The translations under genes were made by a program, and so were the position numbers. From Pseudomonas sp. PDM05 (lineage in GTDB: Bacteria > Pseudomonadota > Gammaproteobacteria > Pseudomonadales > Pseudomonadaceae), in assembly GCF_014851685.1 (NCBI RefSeq), contig NZ_JACVAC010000001.1, forward strand, positions 620,001-684,000: DNA of 64,000 nucleotides, given 5' to 3'. Below the pieces are notes generated by a model. The model saw only the letters and a program-made list of their open reading frames with translations. It made no database searches and was not told the DNA's origin. Below, in pieces: positions 24,464 to 33,609 of the stretch (the first letter of the stretch is position 1; each line of letters starts with the position of its first letter).

Positions 24464-25648
24464 TTAGCGTACGGCTTCGAACAGGCCGGTGGCCCCCATG
24501 CCGCCGCCCACGCACATGGTGACGATGCCGTAACGCAGGTTGCGCCGTTGCAGTTCACGCACCAGATGCCCCACCTGCCGCGAACCGGTCATGCCGAACG
24601 GATGCCCGATGGAGATCGAACCGCCGTTGACGTTGTACTTCGCGTTATCGATTTCCAACCGATTGCGCGCATACAAACACTGGGACGCAAACGCTTCATT
24701 CAACTCCCACAGATCGATGTCCGCCACCTGCAAACCCTTGGCCTTGAGCAACTTGGGCACCGAGAACACCGGGCCGATGCCCATTTCGTCCGGCTCACAA
24801 CCGGCCACGGTAAAACCACGGAAAAACGCCTTGGGTTTGAGCCCCAGTTCCAGGGCTTTTTCCAGGCTCATCACCAGGGTCATCGACGCACCGTCGGACA
24901 ACTGCGACGAGTTACCCGCCGTCACCGAACCGTCGTCGGCAAACACCGGCTTCAAGCCTTGCAGGCTGGCCAAGGTGGTATCGGGGCGGTTGCAATCGTC
25001 GCGGTCGACCACACCGTCGAGGATCTGCACCGCACCGGTGTTCTTGTCCTCGACCTTGTACTTGACCGCCATCGGCACGATCTCATCGTCGAACAAACCA
25101 TCGGCCTGGGCCTGGGCCGTGCGCTGCTGGCTTTGCAGGGCGTACAGGTCCTGCTCTTCACGGCTGACGTTGTAGCGACGGGCGACGATCTCGGCGGTCT
25201 GGCCCATGGGGAAATAGATACCCGGCACCTGCTCTTTGAGCAGCGGGTTGATCAGGTTGTCGGTGTTGACGCTTTTCATGGTCAGGCTGATGGACTCGAC
25301 GCCACCGGCAACGATGATGTCGCTGCACCCCGAAGCAATCTGGTTGGCCGCAATCGCAATCGCCTGCAAGCCCGACGAGCAGAAACGATTGAGGGTCATC
25401 CCCGCCGTGCCGGTGCCCAGTTGCGACAATACCGCCACGTTGCGCCCGATGTTGTAGCCCTGGGCGCCCTCGTTGGAACCCGCGCCAACGATGCAATCTT
25501 CCACGGTGGCCGGGTCGATGCCGTTGCGGCTGAGCAGCGCGTTGACGCAATGGGCCGCCATGTCATCGGGGCGGGTCTGGTTGAACTTGCCGCGAAAGGA
25601 TTTGGCCAGGCCGGTTCGCACGCTGTCGACGATCACTACTTCACGCAT
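24464..25648 (-). CDS. Acetyl-CoA C-acyltransferase (thiolase)
   Basis: A 394-residue thiolase with nucleophile Cys90 in NRFCSSGLQAIA, NEAFASQ, the His of GGSISIGHPFGMTGSR and the second Cys of CVGGGMGATG. It cleaves 3-ketoacyl-CoA in fatty-acid oxidation or condenses acyl-CoAs. It stands alone, without a FadB partner, so it is likely a secondary 3-ketoacyl-CoA thiolase (FadA/FadI-like). The start at 25648 begins MREVVIVDSVRTG, as usual. Confidence 0.92.
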   Translation of the reverse strand: MREVVIVDSVRTGLAKSFRGKFNQTRPDDMAAHCVNALLSRNGIDPATVEDCIVGAGSNEGAQGYNIGRNVAVLSQLGTGTAGMTLNRFCSSGLQAIAIAANQIASGCSDIIVAGGVESISLTMKSVNTDNLINPLLKEQVPGIYFPMGQTAEIVARRYNVSREEQDLYALQSQQRTAQAQADGLFDDEIVPMAVKYKVEDKNTGAVQILDGVVDRDDCNRPDTTLASLQGLKPVFADDGSVTAGNSSQLSDGASMTLVMSLEKALELGLKPKAFFRGFTVAGCEPDEMGIGPVFSVPKLLKAKGLQVADIDLWELNEAFASQCLYARNRLEIDNAKYNVNGGSISIGHPFGMTGSRQVGHLVRELQRRNLRYGIVTMCVGGGMGATGLFEAVR

Positions 25649-25782
25649 GGGCTACCTCGATCTTGTCGTTGTTGGGAGATGGATCGAGCATAGATCCAGC
25701 TGATTCCAACCGCGACGATCATTCACCCGGCGTATGCAAAAGCATGGAGACAAAAATCATCCCCTGCTGAACTGCCATCCCC

Positions 25783-25915
25783 GTAGTGAGCGGGCTTGCC
25801 CCGCGCCGGGTGGCGAAGCCGCCCAAAATCGATCCGCCGCGGTGTATCAGGAAGACCGAGGTGCCTGGGTTTGGGGCGGCTTCGCCACCCGGCGCGGGGC
25901 AAGCCCGCTCACTAC
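25783..25915. repeat. Long inverted repeat, second REP class
   Basis: Arms 25783-25828 and 25870-25915 (GTAGTGAGCGGGCTTGCCCC and its complement at the outer ends) are nearly perfect over about 45 bases with a loop of about 40. The core GGGCTTGCCCCGCG and the inner GGTGGCGAAGCCGCC differ from the other REP pairs in this window. It lies between the thiolase and pap genes and could act as a bidirectional RNA hairpin. Confidence 0.85.
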
Positions 25916-25947
25916 AACAGGCAAGGTGGGGGCCCGTCACGAGTCGG

Positions 25948-27462
25948 TTATTTGTGTTTCTTTTTGGCGTGCTTATCGGACTTGGCAAACGCCTCCTCCA
26001 GCGCCAGGTTGATGGTGCGCAGCACCTTGACCCGCGCCCAGCGTTTGTCGTTGGCCTCCACCAGCGTCCAGGGCGATACTTCAGTGCTGGTGCGGTCGAC
26101 CATATCGCCGACGGCCCCACGGTAGTCATCCCATTTGTCACGGTTGCGCCAGTCGTCGTCGGTGATCTTGAAGCGCTTGAACGGGATTTCCTCGCGGGCC
26201 TGGAAGCGCTCCAACTGAGTGTCCTTGTCGATCGCCAGCCAGAACTTGACCACGATCACCCCCGCGTCGCGCAGTTGCTCTTCAAAGTCATTGATTTCGC
26301 CATAGGCGCGCATCCAGTCGGCGGAGGTGCAGAAGCCTTCAATACGCTCCACCAGCACGCGGCCGTACCACGAGCGATCGAACACGGTGAACATGCCGCG
26401 CGCCGGGATCTTCTGCCAGAAGCGCCACAGGTACGGTTGGGCGCGTTCGTCCTCACTCGGCGCGGCGATCGGCACGATGTGGTACTGGCGCGGGTCGAGC
26501 GCGGCCGCGACACGGCGGATCGCCCCGCCCTTGCCGGCCGCATCGTTGCCTTCAAACACCGTGACCAGCGCGTGCTTGCGCATGCGTTTGTCGCGCATCA
26601 GGCCGGAGAGCCGCGCCTGCTCGGTGATCAGCTGTTCTTCGTAATCGTCCTTTTCCAGGCGCTGGCTCAGGTCGAGGCTGTCGAGCAGGCTTTTCTTGTC
26701 CACCGACGCAATCAACGGCGCCGGGTTCATGCCGCTGGCCTTGCCCTTGGGCAGCTTCAGGGCGTTCTGGATGCCTTCGAGCAGCAGCTTGCCCACGGTG
26801 AGGCTGCGGTAATTGGCGTCGACACCTTCGATCACATGCCACGGCGCATAGTCGCGGCTGGTGCGGCGCAGCACGCGCTCGCCAAAGTGCACGAACTTGT
26901 CGTAGGTCTCGGACTGCTGCCAGTCCAGCGGGCTGATGCGCCAGCTGTGCAGCGGGTCGTCGGCCAGGGCCTTGAGCCGTGCCTTCATCTGCTTCTTGGA
27001 GAGGTGGAACCAGAACTTGAAGATCAGCGCGCCTTCATCGCAGAGCATTTTTTCCAGGCGTTCGGCGCCGGCGATGGCCTGGTCCAGGCGGGCGTCCTTG
27101 ATCTGCCCGTGCACCCGGCCTTGCAGCATCTGGCTGTACCAGTTGCCAAAGAACACGCCCATGCGCCCCTTGGCCGGCAACTGTCGCCAGTAGCGCCAGG
27201 CCGGTGGGCGGGCCAGTTCTTCATCGGTCTGCTGGTCGAAGGTGCGCACCTCGATCAGGCGCGGGTCCATCCATTCGTTCAGCAGCTTGACGGTCTCTCC
27301 CTTGCCGGCGCCTTCGATGCCATTGATCAGGATGATCACCGGGAAGCGCTTTTGCTGTTGCAGCTCGTACTGCACCTCCAACAAGGCTTCGCGCAGGGCG
27401 GGCACTTCGGCGTCGTAGGTGTCTTTGTCGATGGCGTGACCGATTTCGGCGGATTCGAACAT
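25948..27462 (-). CDS. pap: Polyphosphate:AMP phosphotransferase (two PPK2 domains)
   Basis: A 504-residue tandem-PPK2 protein. Walker A motifs are GIEGAGKG (residues 48-55) in the first half and GNDAAGKGG in the second; the second domain also has FDRSWYGRVLVER. Two-domain PPK2 enzymes phosphorylate AMP to ADP with polyphosphate. The C-terminus is a lysine/histidine tail (KHAKKKHK). The ATG at 27462 has GGAG seven bases upstream, and the 17-codon upstream extension lacks support. It is divergent from mnmC. Confidence 0.92.
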   Translation of the reverse strand: MFESAEIGHAIDKDTYDAEVPALREALLEVQYELQQQKRFPVIILINGIEGAGKGETVKLLNEWMDPRLIEVRTFDQQTDEELARPPAWRYWRQLPAKGRMGVFFGNWYSQMLQGRVHGQIKDARLDQAIAGAERLEKMLCDEGALIFKFWFHLSKKQMKARLKALADDPLHSWRISPLDWQQSETYDKFVHFGERVLRRTSRDYAPWHVIEGVDANYRSLTVGKLLLEGIQNALKLPKGKASGMNPAPLIASVDKKSLLDSLDLSQRLEKDDYEEQLITEQARLSGLMRDKRMRKHALVTVFEGNDAAGKGGAIRRVAAALDPRQYHIVPIAAPSEDERAQPYLWRFWQKIPARGMFTVFDRSWYGRVLVERIEGFCTSADWMRAYGEINDFEEQLRDAGVIVVKFWLAIDKDTQLERFQAREEIPFKRFKITDDDWRNRDKWDDYRGAVGDMVDRTSTEVSPWTLVEANDKRWARVKVLRTINLALEEAFAKSDKHAKKKHK

Positions 27463-27603
27463 GGGCAGCTCCGTTTCAAGATGGCTCAAGACTAGCGGAT
27501 TGGGCAGCAACACGCGGGAGGAAATTCCACCGGCGCTTGCCGTGGGTCAATTCATTCCCCATTGATCGGCTAGAATGACGGCCTTGTGTTTACCGAGCCG
27601 CCC

Positions 27604-29583
27604 ATGAACCCCATCACCCACGCCCAGCTCGACTGGGACGAACAAGGTCGCCCGCACTCGCGGGTCTTCGACGACGTGTACTTCTCCGACCAGTCGGGCC
27701 TTGAAGAAACCCGCTATGTGTTCCTCGAACAGAACCGCTTGCAGGAACGCTTTGCGGCCTTGCCGGTGGGTGGGCGGTTGGTGATTGGCGAAACCGGCTT
27801 CGGCACGGGCCTGAATTTCCTGTGCGCCTGGCAGCTGTTCGAACAGCACGCGGTGGCCGGGGCGCGGCTGCATTTTGTCAGCGTGGAAAAATACCCGCTG
27901 AGCCACGCCGACCTGCAACGCGCCCTCGCCCTCTGGCCTGAGTTGCAGCCGTTCGCCGAGCAACTGCTCCAGCAGTACGTCGCCATCCACCAGGGTTTCC
28001 AGCGCCTGGTGCTGGACAACGGCCGCGTGACCCTGACCCTGTTGATCGGCGACGTACTGGAGCAATTGCCGCAACTGGATGCGCAGGTCGATGCATGGTT
28101 TCTCGACGGCTTCGCACCAGCGAAGAACCCCGAGATGTGGACCGCCGAGCTGTTTGCCGAACTGGCACGCCTGGCCGCGCCGGGCTCGACCATCAGCACC
28201 TTCACCAGCACCGGCTGGGTGCGACGACTGATCAACGCCGCCGGGTTCAAGATGAAGCGCACGCCGGGCATCGGCCATAAGTGGGAGATCCTGCGCGGCG
28301 AGTTTCTCGGCTGGCCCGAAACTGCCCCGCCGCCCACCCGCGCCAAACCCTGGTTCGCCCGCCCTGCGCCCGTGGAAGGCGAACGCAAGGCCCTGGTCAT
28401 CGGCGGCGGCCTGGCCGGTTGCGCCACGGCTGCCAGCCTGGCCGCGCGGGGTTGGCAAGTAAGCCTGCTGGAGCGGCATGCCGCCCTCGCCCAGGAAGCC
28501 TCGGGCAACCCCCAGGGCGTGCTTTACCTCAAGCTCTCGGCCCATGGCACCGCGTTGTCGCAAATGATCGTCGCCGGTTTCGGCCACACGCGCCGCCTGC
28601 TGGAGCACTTGCATCGCGGCGTGGACTGGGACGGCTGCGGTGTATTGCAACTGGCCTTCGACACCAAGGAAGCCCAGCGCCAGGCACAGCTTGCGCAAGC
28701 CTTCGCGCCAGACCTGTTGCACCTGCTTGACCGCGACCAGGCGCAAGCCAGAGCCGGTATTGCGCTGGAACACGGTGGCTTGTTTTTCCCCGAAGGCGGT
28801 TGGGTACACCCCCCCGCGCTATGCGAATGGCAAGCCAGCCAAACCGGCATTACGGTGCTGCCCCACACCCATGTGCTCGACCTGCGCCGCGTCGACGATC
28901 ACTGGCAAGCCTGGGACGGTGAACACCTGCTGGCCAGCGCCCCCGTGGTGGTCCTGGCCGGCGCCGCCGAGGTCCAGCGTTTTGCCGACCTGCCCCTCAA
29001 ACGCATTCGCGGGCAGATCACGCGTCTGCCACAGACTGCCGAGAGCCAGGCCCTGAGCACCGTGGTGTGTGCCGAAGGTTACGTCGCCCCGCCGCGCCTG
29101 GGCGAACACACCCTGGGGGCCAGCTTCGACTTCAAGAACGCAGACCTCACCCCCACGGCTGCCGACCACGCCGGCAACCTGACGATGCTGCACGACATCT
29201 CCACCGATCTGGCCCAGCGCCTGCACGCCGACACGCTCGACCCCAGCGTATTGCAAGGCCGCGCTGCGTTCCGCTGCACCAGCCCGGATTACTTGCCGAT
29301 TGTCGGGCCGCTGGCCGACAGCATGGCGTTCAACCAGGCCTACGCAGTATTGCGCAAGGACGCACGCAGCGTTCCGGACACACCCTGCCCTTGGCTCGAC
29401 GGCTTGTACGTCAACAGCGGCCACGGCTCCCGCGGCCTGATCACCGCACCACTGTCTGCCGAGCTGCTCGCGGCCTGGCTCGATGACGAACCCTTGCCCG
29501 TGCCCCGCAGCGTAGCTGACGCCTGCCACCCCAATCGGTTTGCCGTGCGCGGGCTGGTGCGCAGCAACGCGAACAAGGCCTGA
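27604..29583 (+). CDS. mnmC: Bifunctional tRNA mnm5s2U34 biosynthesis enzyme
   Basis: A 659-residue two-domain protein. The N-terminal SAM methyltransferase has GETGFGTGLNFL, DGFAPAKNPEMW and TFTSTGWVRR. The C-terminal FAD oxidoreductase has GGGLAGCATAASLAARGW near residue 265 and a C-terminal GHGSRGL. It removes the carboxymethyl group from cmnm5(s2)U34 and methylates the amine. Length matches the family. The ATG at 27604 starts MNPITHAQLDWDEQG, with no other start better placed. Confidence 0.95.
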   Translation: MNPITHAQLDWDEQGRPHSRVFDDVYFSDQSGLEETRYVFLEQNRLQERFAALPVGGRLVIGETGFGTGLNFLCAWQLFEQHAVAGARLHFVSVEKYPLSHADLQRALALWPELQPFAEQLLQQYVAIHQGFQRLVLDNGRVTLTLLIGDVLEQLPQLDAQVDAWFLDGFAPAKNPEMWTAELFAELARLAAPGSTISTFTSTGWVRRLINAAGFKMKRTPGIGHKWEILRGEFLGWPETAPPPTRAKPWFARPAPVEGERKALVIGGGLAGCATAASLAARGWQVSLLERHAALAQEASGNPQGVLYLKLSAHGTALSQMIVAGFGHTRRLLEHLHRGVDWDGCGVLQLAFDTKEAQRQAQLAQAFAPDLLHLLDRDQAQARAGIALEHGGLFFPEGGWVHPPALCEWQASQTGITVLPHTHVLDLRRVDDHWQAWDGEHLLASAPVVVLAGAAEVQRFADLPLKRIRGQITRLPQTAESQALSTVVCAEGYVAPPRLGEHTLGASFDFKNADLTPTAADHAGNLTMLHDISTDLAQRLHADTLDPSVLQGRAAFRCTSPDYLPIVGPLADSMAFNQAYAVLRKDARSVPDTPCPWLDGLYVNSGHGSRGLITAPLSAELLAAWLDDEPLPVPRSVADACHPNRFAVRGLVRSNANKA

Positions 29584-29724
29584 CTAGATGCAGCCCTTCA
29601 GTTCGCCTTGCTTCAAGGCGTCCAGGGTCAAGCGCTCCAGCTCGGCGTTCTCGGCTTTCTCCTGCTCATGGAGAATGATGTTCCTCTGCTCGCGGTAGCT
29701 GCTGTCGTCCATCGTAAGGCTCAT
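29584..29724 (-). CDS. 46-residue conserved-type small protein
   Basis: The minus-strand frame from ATG 29722-29724 to TAG 29584-29586 encodes a 46-residue, strongly helical, charged peptide (YREQRNIILHEQEKAENAEL) ending in GCI. A ribosome site GAGGGCTTGA precedes the ATG. It lies convergent to mnmC, one base after its stop. The amphipathic composition and good ribosome site argue that it is real. The function is unknown. The remaining ~230 bases to the NAGGN operon hold its promoter; no other gene is seen. Confidence 0.6.
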   Translation of the reverse strand: MSLTMDDSSYREQRNIILHEQEKAENAELERLTLDALKQGELKGCI

Positions 29725-29951
29725 TCAAGCCCTCGAACCTGGCCCCATGGGTGCACTTGATAATCCCTGTGCATCCCCCTGCCCTGCGGCCCGCGCAGTC
29801 TCGAAGGGCGGGCAGGCGCGGGCCAGGCCAGCAGACTTATAACTTATTGATCTAAAACTCCCACCATAGCCCCGTGTCAGTTTCTGGGTACGCGCCCTCC
29901 GGGCGTATTGAGTGTTTCCCCCTCCCCAACGGAAAAACCGGTAAGGAATTT

Positions 29952-31724
29952 ATGTGCGGATTAGCTGGCGAGCTACGTTTTGATCAACAACCTGCCGACC
30001 TGGCAGCGATAGAACGCATCACCCATCACCTGGCCCCCCGTGGCCCCGACGCCTGGGGCTTCCACGCTCAGGGGCCGATTGCCCTGGGCCACCGACGCCT
30101 GAAAATCATGGACCTGTCGGACGGCTCGGCCCAACCGATGGTCGACGCCCACTTGGGTCTGTCCCTGGCCTTCAACGGCGCGATCTACAACTTCCCGGAA
30201 CTCAGAGAAGAGCTGGCAGCCCTGGGCTACGCCTTCCATTCCGACGGCGACACCGAAGTGCTGCTCAAGGGCTATCACGCCTGGGGCGAGGCGCTGCTGC
30301 CCAAGCTCAACGGCATGTTTGCCTTCGCCATCTGGGAGCGCGACACCCAGCGCCTGTTTATCGCCCGTGACCGTCTCGGCGTGAAGCCGCTGTACCTGTC
30401 GCGCACCGGCCAGCGCCTGCGCTTTGCCTCGGCGCTGCCAGCGCTGCTCAAAGGCGGCGACATCAACCCGATCCTCGATCCGGTAGCGCTCAACCACTAC
30501 CTGAACTTTCACGCCGTGGTACCGGCGCCGCGTACCTTGCTGGCGGGCATTGAAAAATTGCCGCCCGCAAGTTGGATGCGCATCCACGCCAACGGCACCA
30601 CTGAACAGAAAGTCTGGTGGACCTTGCCCTACGGCCCACATAGCGATGAGCAAAACCTGACGCTGCAAGACTGGACCGACCGCGTCCTCGACAGCACCCG
30701 CGAAGCCGTGGCCATTCGCCAACGTGCCGCCGTGGATGTGGGTGTGCTGCTCTCCGGTGGCGTCGACTCGAGCATGCTCGTCGGCCTGCTGCGTGAAGCC
30801 GGGGTAAAGGACTTGTCGACCTTCTCCATCGGTTTTGAAGACGCCGGCGGCGAGGCTGGCAACGAATTCCAGTATTCGGACCTGATCGCTAAGCACTACG
30901 GCACCCGTCACCACCAACTGCGCATCGCCGAAAGCGAGATCATCGAACAACTGCCGGCGGCGTTCCGCGCCATGAGCGAGCCGATGGTCAGCCACGACTG
31001 CATCGCCTTCTACCTGCTGTCGCGGGAAGTGGCCAAGCATTGCAAGGTGGTGCAAAGCGGCCAGGGCGCCGATGAGTTGTTCGCCGGCTACCACTGGTAT
31101 CCGCAGGTGGATGGTGCAAGTGACCCTTACGCCGCCTATCGCGAAGCGTTTTTCGACCGCAGCTACGACGACTATGCGGCCACCGTCGCGCCGCAATGGT
31201 TGACCGCCAATGACGCCGCCGGCGACTTCGTACGCGAACATTTCGCCATGCCCGGCGCGACTGCCGCCGTGGACAAGGCCTTGCGCCTGGACAGCACGGT
31301 GATGCTGGTGGACGACCCGGTCAAACGCGTCGACAACATGACCATGGCCTGGGGCCTGGAAGCCCGTACACCGTTCCTCGACTACCGCCTGGTGGAGCTG
31401 TCGGCCCGTGTGCCCGGCAAGTTCAAGCTGCCCGACGGCGGCAAGCAAGTGCTGAAGGAAGCCGCGCGCCGAGTGATTCCAAGTGAGGTCATCGACCGCA
31501 AGAAAGGCTACTTCCCCGTCCCTGGCCTCAAGCATTTGCAAGGCGACACCCTGAACTGGGTACGCGACCTGCTGCTGGACCCCAGCCAGGATCGTGGCCT
31601 GTTCAACCCGGCCATGCTCGACCGCCTGCTCACCGACCCGCAGGGCCAACTGACCCCGTTGCGCGGCTCCAAGCTCTGGCAACTGGCGGCGCTGAACCTG
31701 TGGCTCAGCGAACAAGGAATCTGA
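29952..31724 (+). CDS. asnO: N-acetylglutaminylglutamine amidotransferase
   Basis: A 590-residue asparagine-synthetase-like enzyme. Cys2 (MCGLAG) is the glutaminase nucleophile; the N-terminal Ntn domain runs to about residue 210 and the synthetase domain has the PP-loop LLSGGVDSSMLVGLL near 255. It amidates N-acetylglutaminylglutamine to give NAGGN, a compatible solute made under salt stress in Sinorhizobium and Pseudomonas. The start has AAGGAA upstream. It ends three bases before the synthetase gene. The next two genes confirm the pathway. Confidence 0.9.
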   Translation: MCGLAGELRFDQQPADLAAIERITHHLAPRGPDAWGFHAQGPIALGHRRLKIMDLSDGSAQPMVDAHLGLSLAFNGAIYNFPELREELAALGYAFHSDGDTEVLLKGYHAWGEALLPKLNGMFAFAIWERDTQRLFIARDRLGVKPLYLSRTGQRLRFASALPALLKGGDINPILDPVALNHYLNFHAVVPAPRTLLAGIEKLPPASWMRIHANGTTEQKVWWTLPYGPHSDEQNLTLQDWTDRVLDSTREAVAIRQRAAVDVGVLLSGGVDSSMLVGLLREAGVKDLSTFSIGFEDAGGEAGNEFQYSDLIAKHYGTRHHQLRIAESEIIEQLPAAFRAMSEPMVSHDCIAFYLLSREVAKHCKVVQSGQGADELFAGYHWYPQVDGASDPYAAYREAFFDRSYDDYAATVAPQWLTANDAAGDFVREHFAMPGATAAVDKALRLDSTVMLVDDPVKRVDNMTMAWGLEARTPFLDYRLVELSARVPGKFKLPDGGKQVLKEAARRVIPSEVIDRKKGYFPVPGLKHLQGDTLNWVRDLLLDPSQDRGLFNPAMLDRLLTDPQGQLTPLRGSKLWQLAALNLWLSEQGI

Positions 31725-31727
31725 TTG

Positions 31728-33461
31728 ATGAAACCTCATGCAGCGGCTTACAACCAACGCCTACTGAGGGGCCAGGCGCCATCCTACGAGCGCCTGCAAG
31801 CCCGACTGGCCGAAGATGGCAGCCCGCAGAGCCCTGACCCCATCGCCGTGCATTGCGGCTGGGGGCGCCTGTTGATCGGGCACACCTTTGCCGACCCGTC
31901 GAGCCTGGCCCTGGAGTTGCTCAATGAGCAGGCCGGCGAACGGGACATCGCCCTGTACGTGGCTGCGCCCCAGCAGATCCTCGGCATCGATCCGCAGCAG
32001 CTGTTCCTCGACCCGTCTGACACCCTGCGCCTGTGGTTCACCGACTATCGCCCGGCGACCCGTGTGTTTCGCGGCTTTCGCATCCGCCGCGTGCAGAGCG
32101 ACGCCGATTGGGAGGCGGTCAACCAGTTATACCAAGGGCGCGGCATGTTGCCCGTCGACCCCGACCGCCTGACGCCGCGCCATCAAGGTGGCCCGGTGTA
32201 TTGGCTGGCAGAGGATGAAGACAGCGGCGCGGTGATCGGCAGCGTGATGGGCCTCAATCACCAGAAGGCGTTTCACGACCCGGAGAACGGCTCCAGCCTG
32301 TGGTGCCTGGCAGTCGACCCGCGCTGCACGCGCCCCGGCGTCGGCGAAGTGCTGGTGCGTCACTTGGTCGAGCATTTCATGAGCCGTGGCCTGAGCTACC
32401 TGGACCTGTCGGTATTGCACGACAACCGCCAGGCCAAGAACCTCTACGCCAAACTGGGCTTTCGCGCGCTGACCACCTTTGCGATCAAGCGCAAGAACGG
32501 CATCAACCAGCCGCTGTTCCTCGGCCCTGGTCCGCAGGCCGGCTTCAATCCGTATGCGCGGATCATTGTCGAAGAGGCGCATCGACGCGGCATCGACGTG
32601 CAGGTGGATGACGCCGATGCAGGCTTGTTCACCTTGAGCCACGGCGGTCGCCGCGTACGTTGCCGCGAGTCGTTGAGCGACTTGACCAGCGCCATCAGCA
32701 TGACCCTGTGCCAGGACAAGAGCCTGACCCACAAGGTGCTCAAGGCCGCCGGCCTGCAACTACCGTCGCAACAATTGGCGGGCAGCGCCGATGACAACCT
32801 GGAATTCCTCGACGAACACCTGCGCGTCGTGGTCAAGCCGCTGGATGGCGAGCAGGGCCAGGGCGTGGCGGTGGATTTGCAGACCATCGAGCAAGTGCAG
32901 CAGGCGATCGAAGCGGCGCAGCGGTTCGACAGCCGCGTGCTGCTGGAAAGCTTTCACGAGGGCTTGGACCTGCGCATCCTGGTGATCGGCTTTGAAGTAG
33001 TCGCCGCCGCGATCCGTCGCCCGGCTGAAGTGACCGGCGATGGGCATCACAGCATCGGTGCGTTGATCGAAGCGCAAAGCCGTCGCCGCCAGGCCGCCAC
33101 GGACGGCGAAAGCAAAATCCCCATGGACGCCGAAACCGAACGCACCCTGCACGCCGCCGGCTACGACTACAACAGCATCCTGCCACGCGGCCAGACCCTG
33201 GCCGTGCGCCGCACCGCCAATCTGCACACCGGCGGTTGCCTGGAGGACGTCACTGCAATCCTGCACCCCACGCTGGTGGACGCCGCCGTGCGTGCCGCCC
33301 GCGCCCTCGACATCCCCATGGTGGGCCTGGACCTGATGGTGCCCGCCGCCGACCAGCCCGAGTACGTGTTTATCGAAGCCAATGAACGGGCCGGGCTGGC
33401 CAATCATGAACCACAACCGACGGCTGAGCGGTTTGTGGATTTGTTGTTTCCGCACAGTTAG
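31728..33461 (+). CDS. ngg: N-acetylglutaminylglutamine synthetase (GNAT + ATP-grasp)
   Basis: A 577-residue fusion of a GNAT acetyltransferase (about residues 110-260; CTRPGVGEVLVRHLVEHF is the acetyl-CoA loop) and an ATP-grasp ligase related to cyanophycin synthetase (from about 290; VVKPLDGEQGQGVAVDL, FIEANERAGLANH). It forms the acetylated glutamine dipeptide that AsnO amidates. The ATG follows the asnO stop by three bases, so translation is coupled. The terminal REP pair separates it from the peptidase gene. Confidence 0.9.
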   Translation: MKPHAAAYNQRLLRGQAPSYERLQARLAEDGSPQSPDPIAVHCGWGRLLIGHTFADPSSLALELLNEQAGERDIALYVAAPQQILGIDPQQLFLDPSDTLRLWFTDYRPATRVFRGFRIRRVQSDADWEAVNQLYQGRGMLPVDPDRLTPRHQGGPVYWLAEDEDSGAVIGSVMGLNHQKAFHDPENGSSLWCLAVDPRCTRPGVGEVLVRHLVEHFMSRGLSYLDLSVLHDNRQAKNLYAKLGFRALTTFAIKRKNGINQPLFLGPGPQAGFNPYARIIVEEAHRRGIDVQVDDADAGLFTLSHGGRRVRCRESLSDLTSAISMTLCQDKSLTHKVLKAAGLQLPSQQLAGSADDNLEFLDEHLRVVVKPLDGEQGQGVAVDLQTIEQVQQAIEAAQRFDSRVLLESFHEGLDLRILVIGFEVVAAAIRRPAEVTGDGHHSIGALIEAQSRRRQAATDGESKIPMDAETERTLHAAGYDYNSILPRGQTLAVRRTANLHTGGCLEDVTAILHPTLVDAAVRAARALDIPMVGLDLMVPAADQPEYVFIEANERAGLANHEPQPTAERFVDLLFPHS

Positions 33462-33496
33462 CTGATGGCTTGAGAGGTGCATTGCCTGACCTGGCG

Positions 33497-33565
33497 CCTT
33501 CGCGAGCAAGCCCGCTCCCACATTTAGACCGCATTCCCCTGTGGGCGCGGGCGTGCTCGCGAAGG
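33497..33565. repeat. REP pair in tail-to-tail orientation
   Basis: CCTTCGCGAGCAAGCCCGCTCCCACA is followed by about 18 bases and the reverse-oriented, diverged copy TGTGGGCGCGGGCGTGCTCG. The order is the opposite of the other REPINs here (core ends face inward) and the second arm carries an extra change. It lies inside the NAGGN operon. Confidence 0.85.
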
Positions 33566-33609
33566 CACTGGCACAAGCACCACCTGACCATAAGCACAGA
33601 GGAGTCTTT

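Noticed and set aside
23540..25693. 717-codon plus-strand frame over the EamA and thiolase genes
   Set aside because: It spans two real genes and a REP pair in the opposite direction, so it is a composition artefact.
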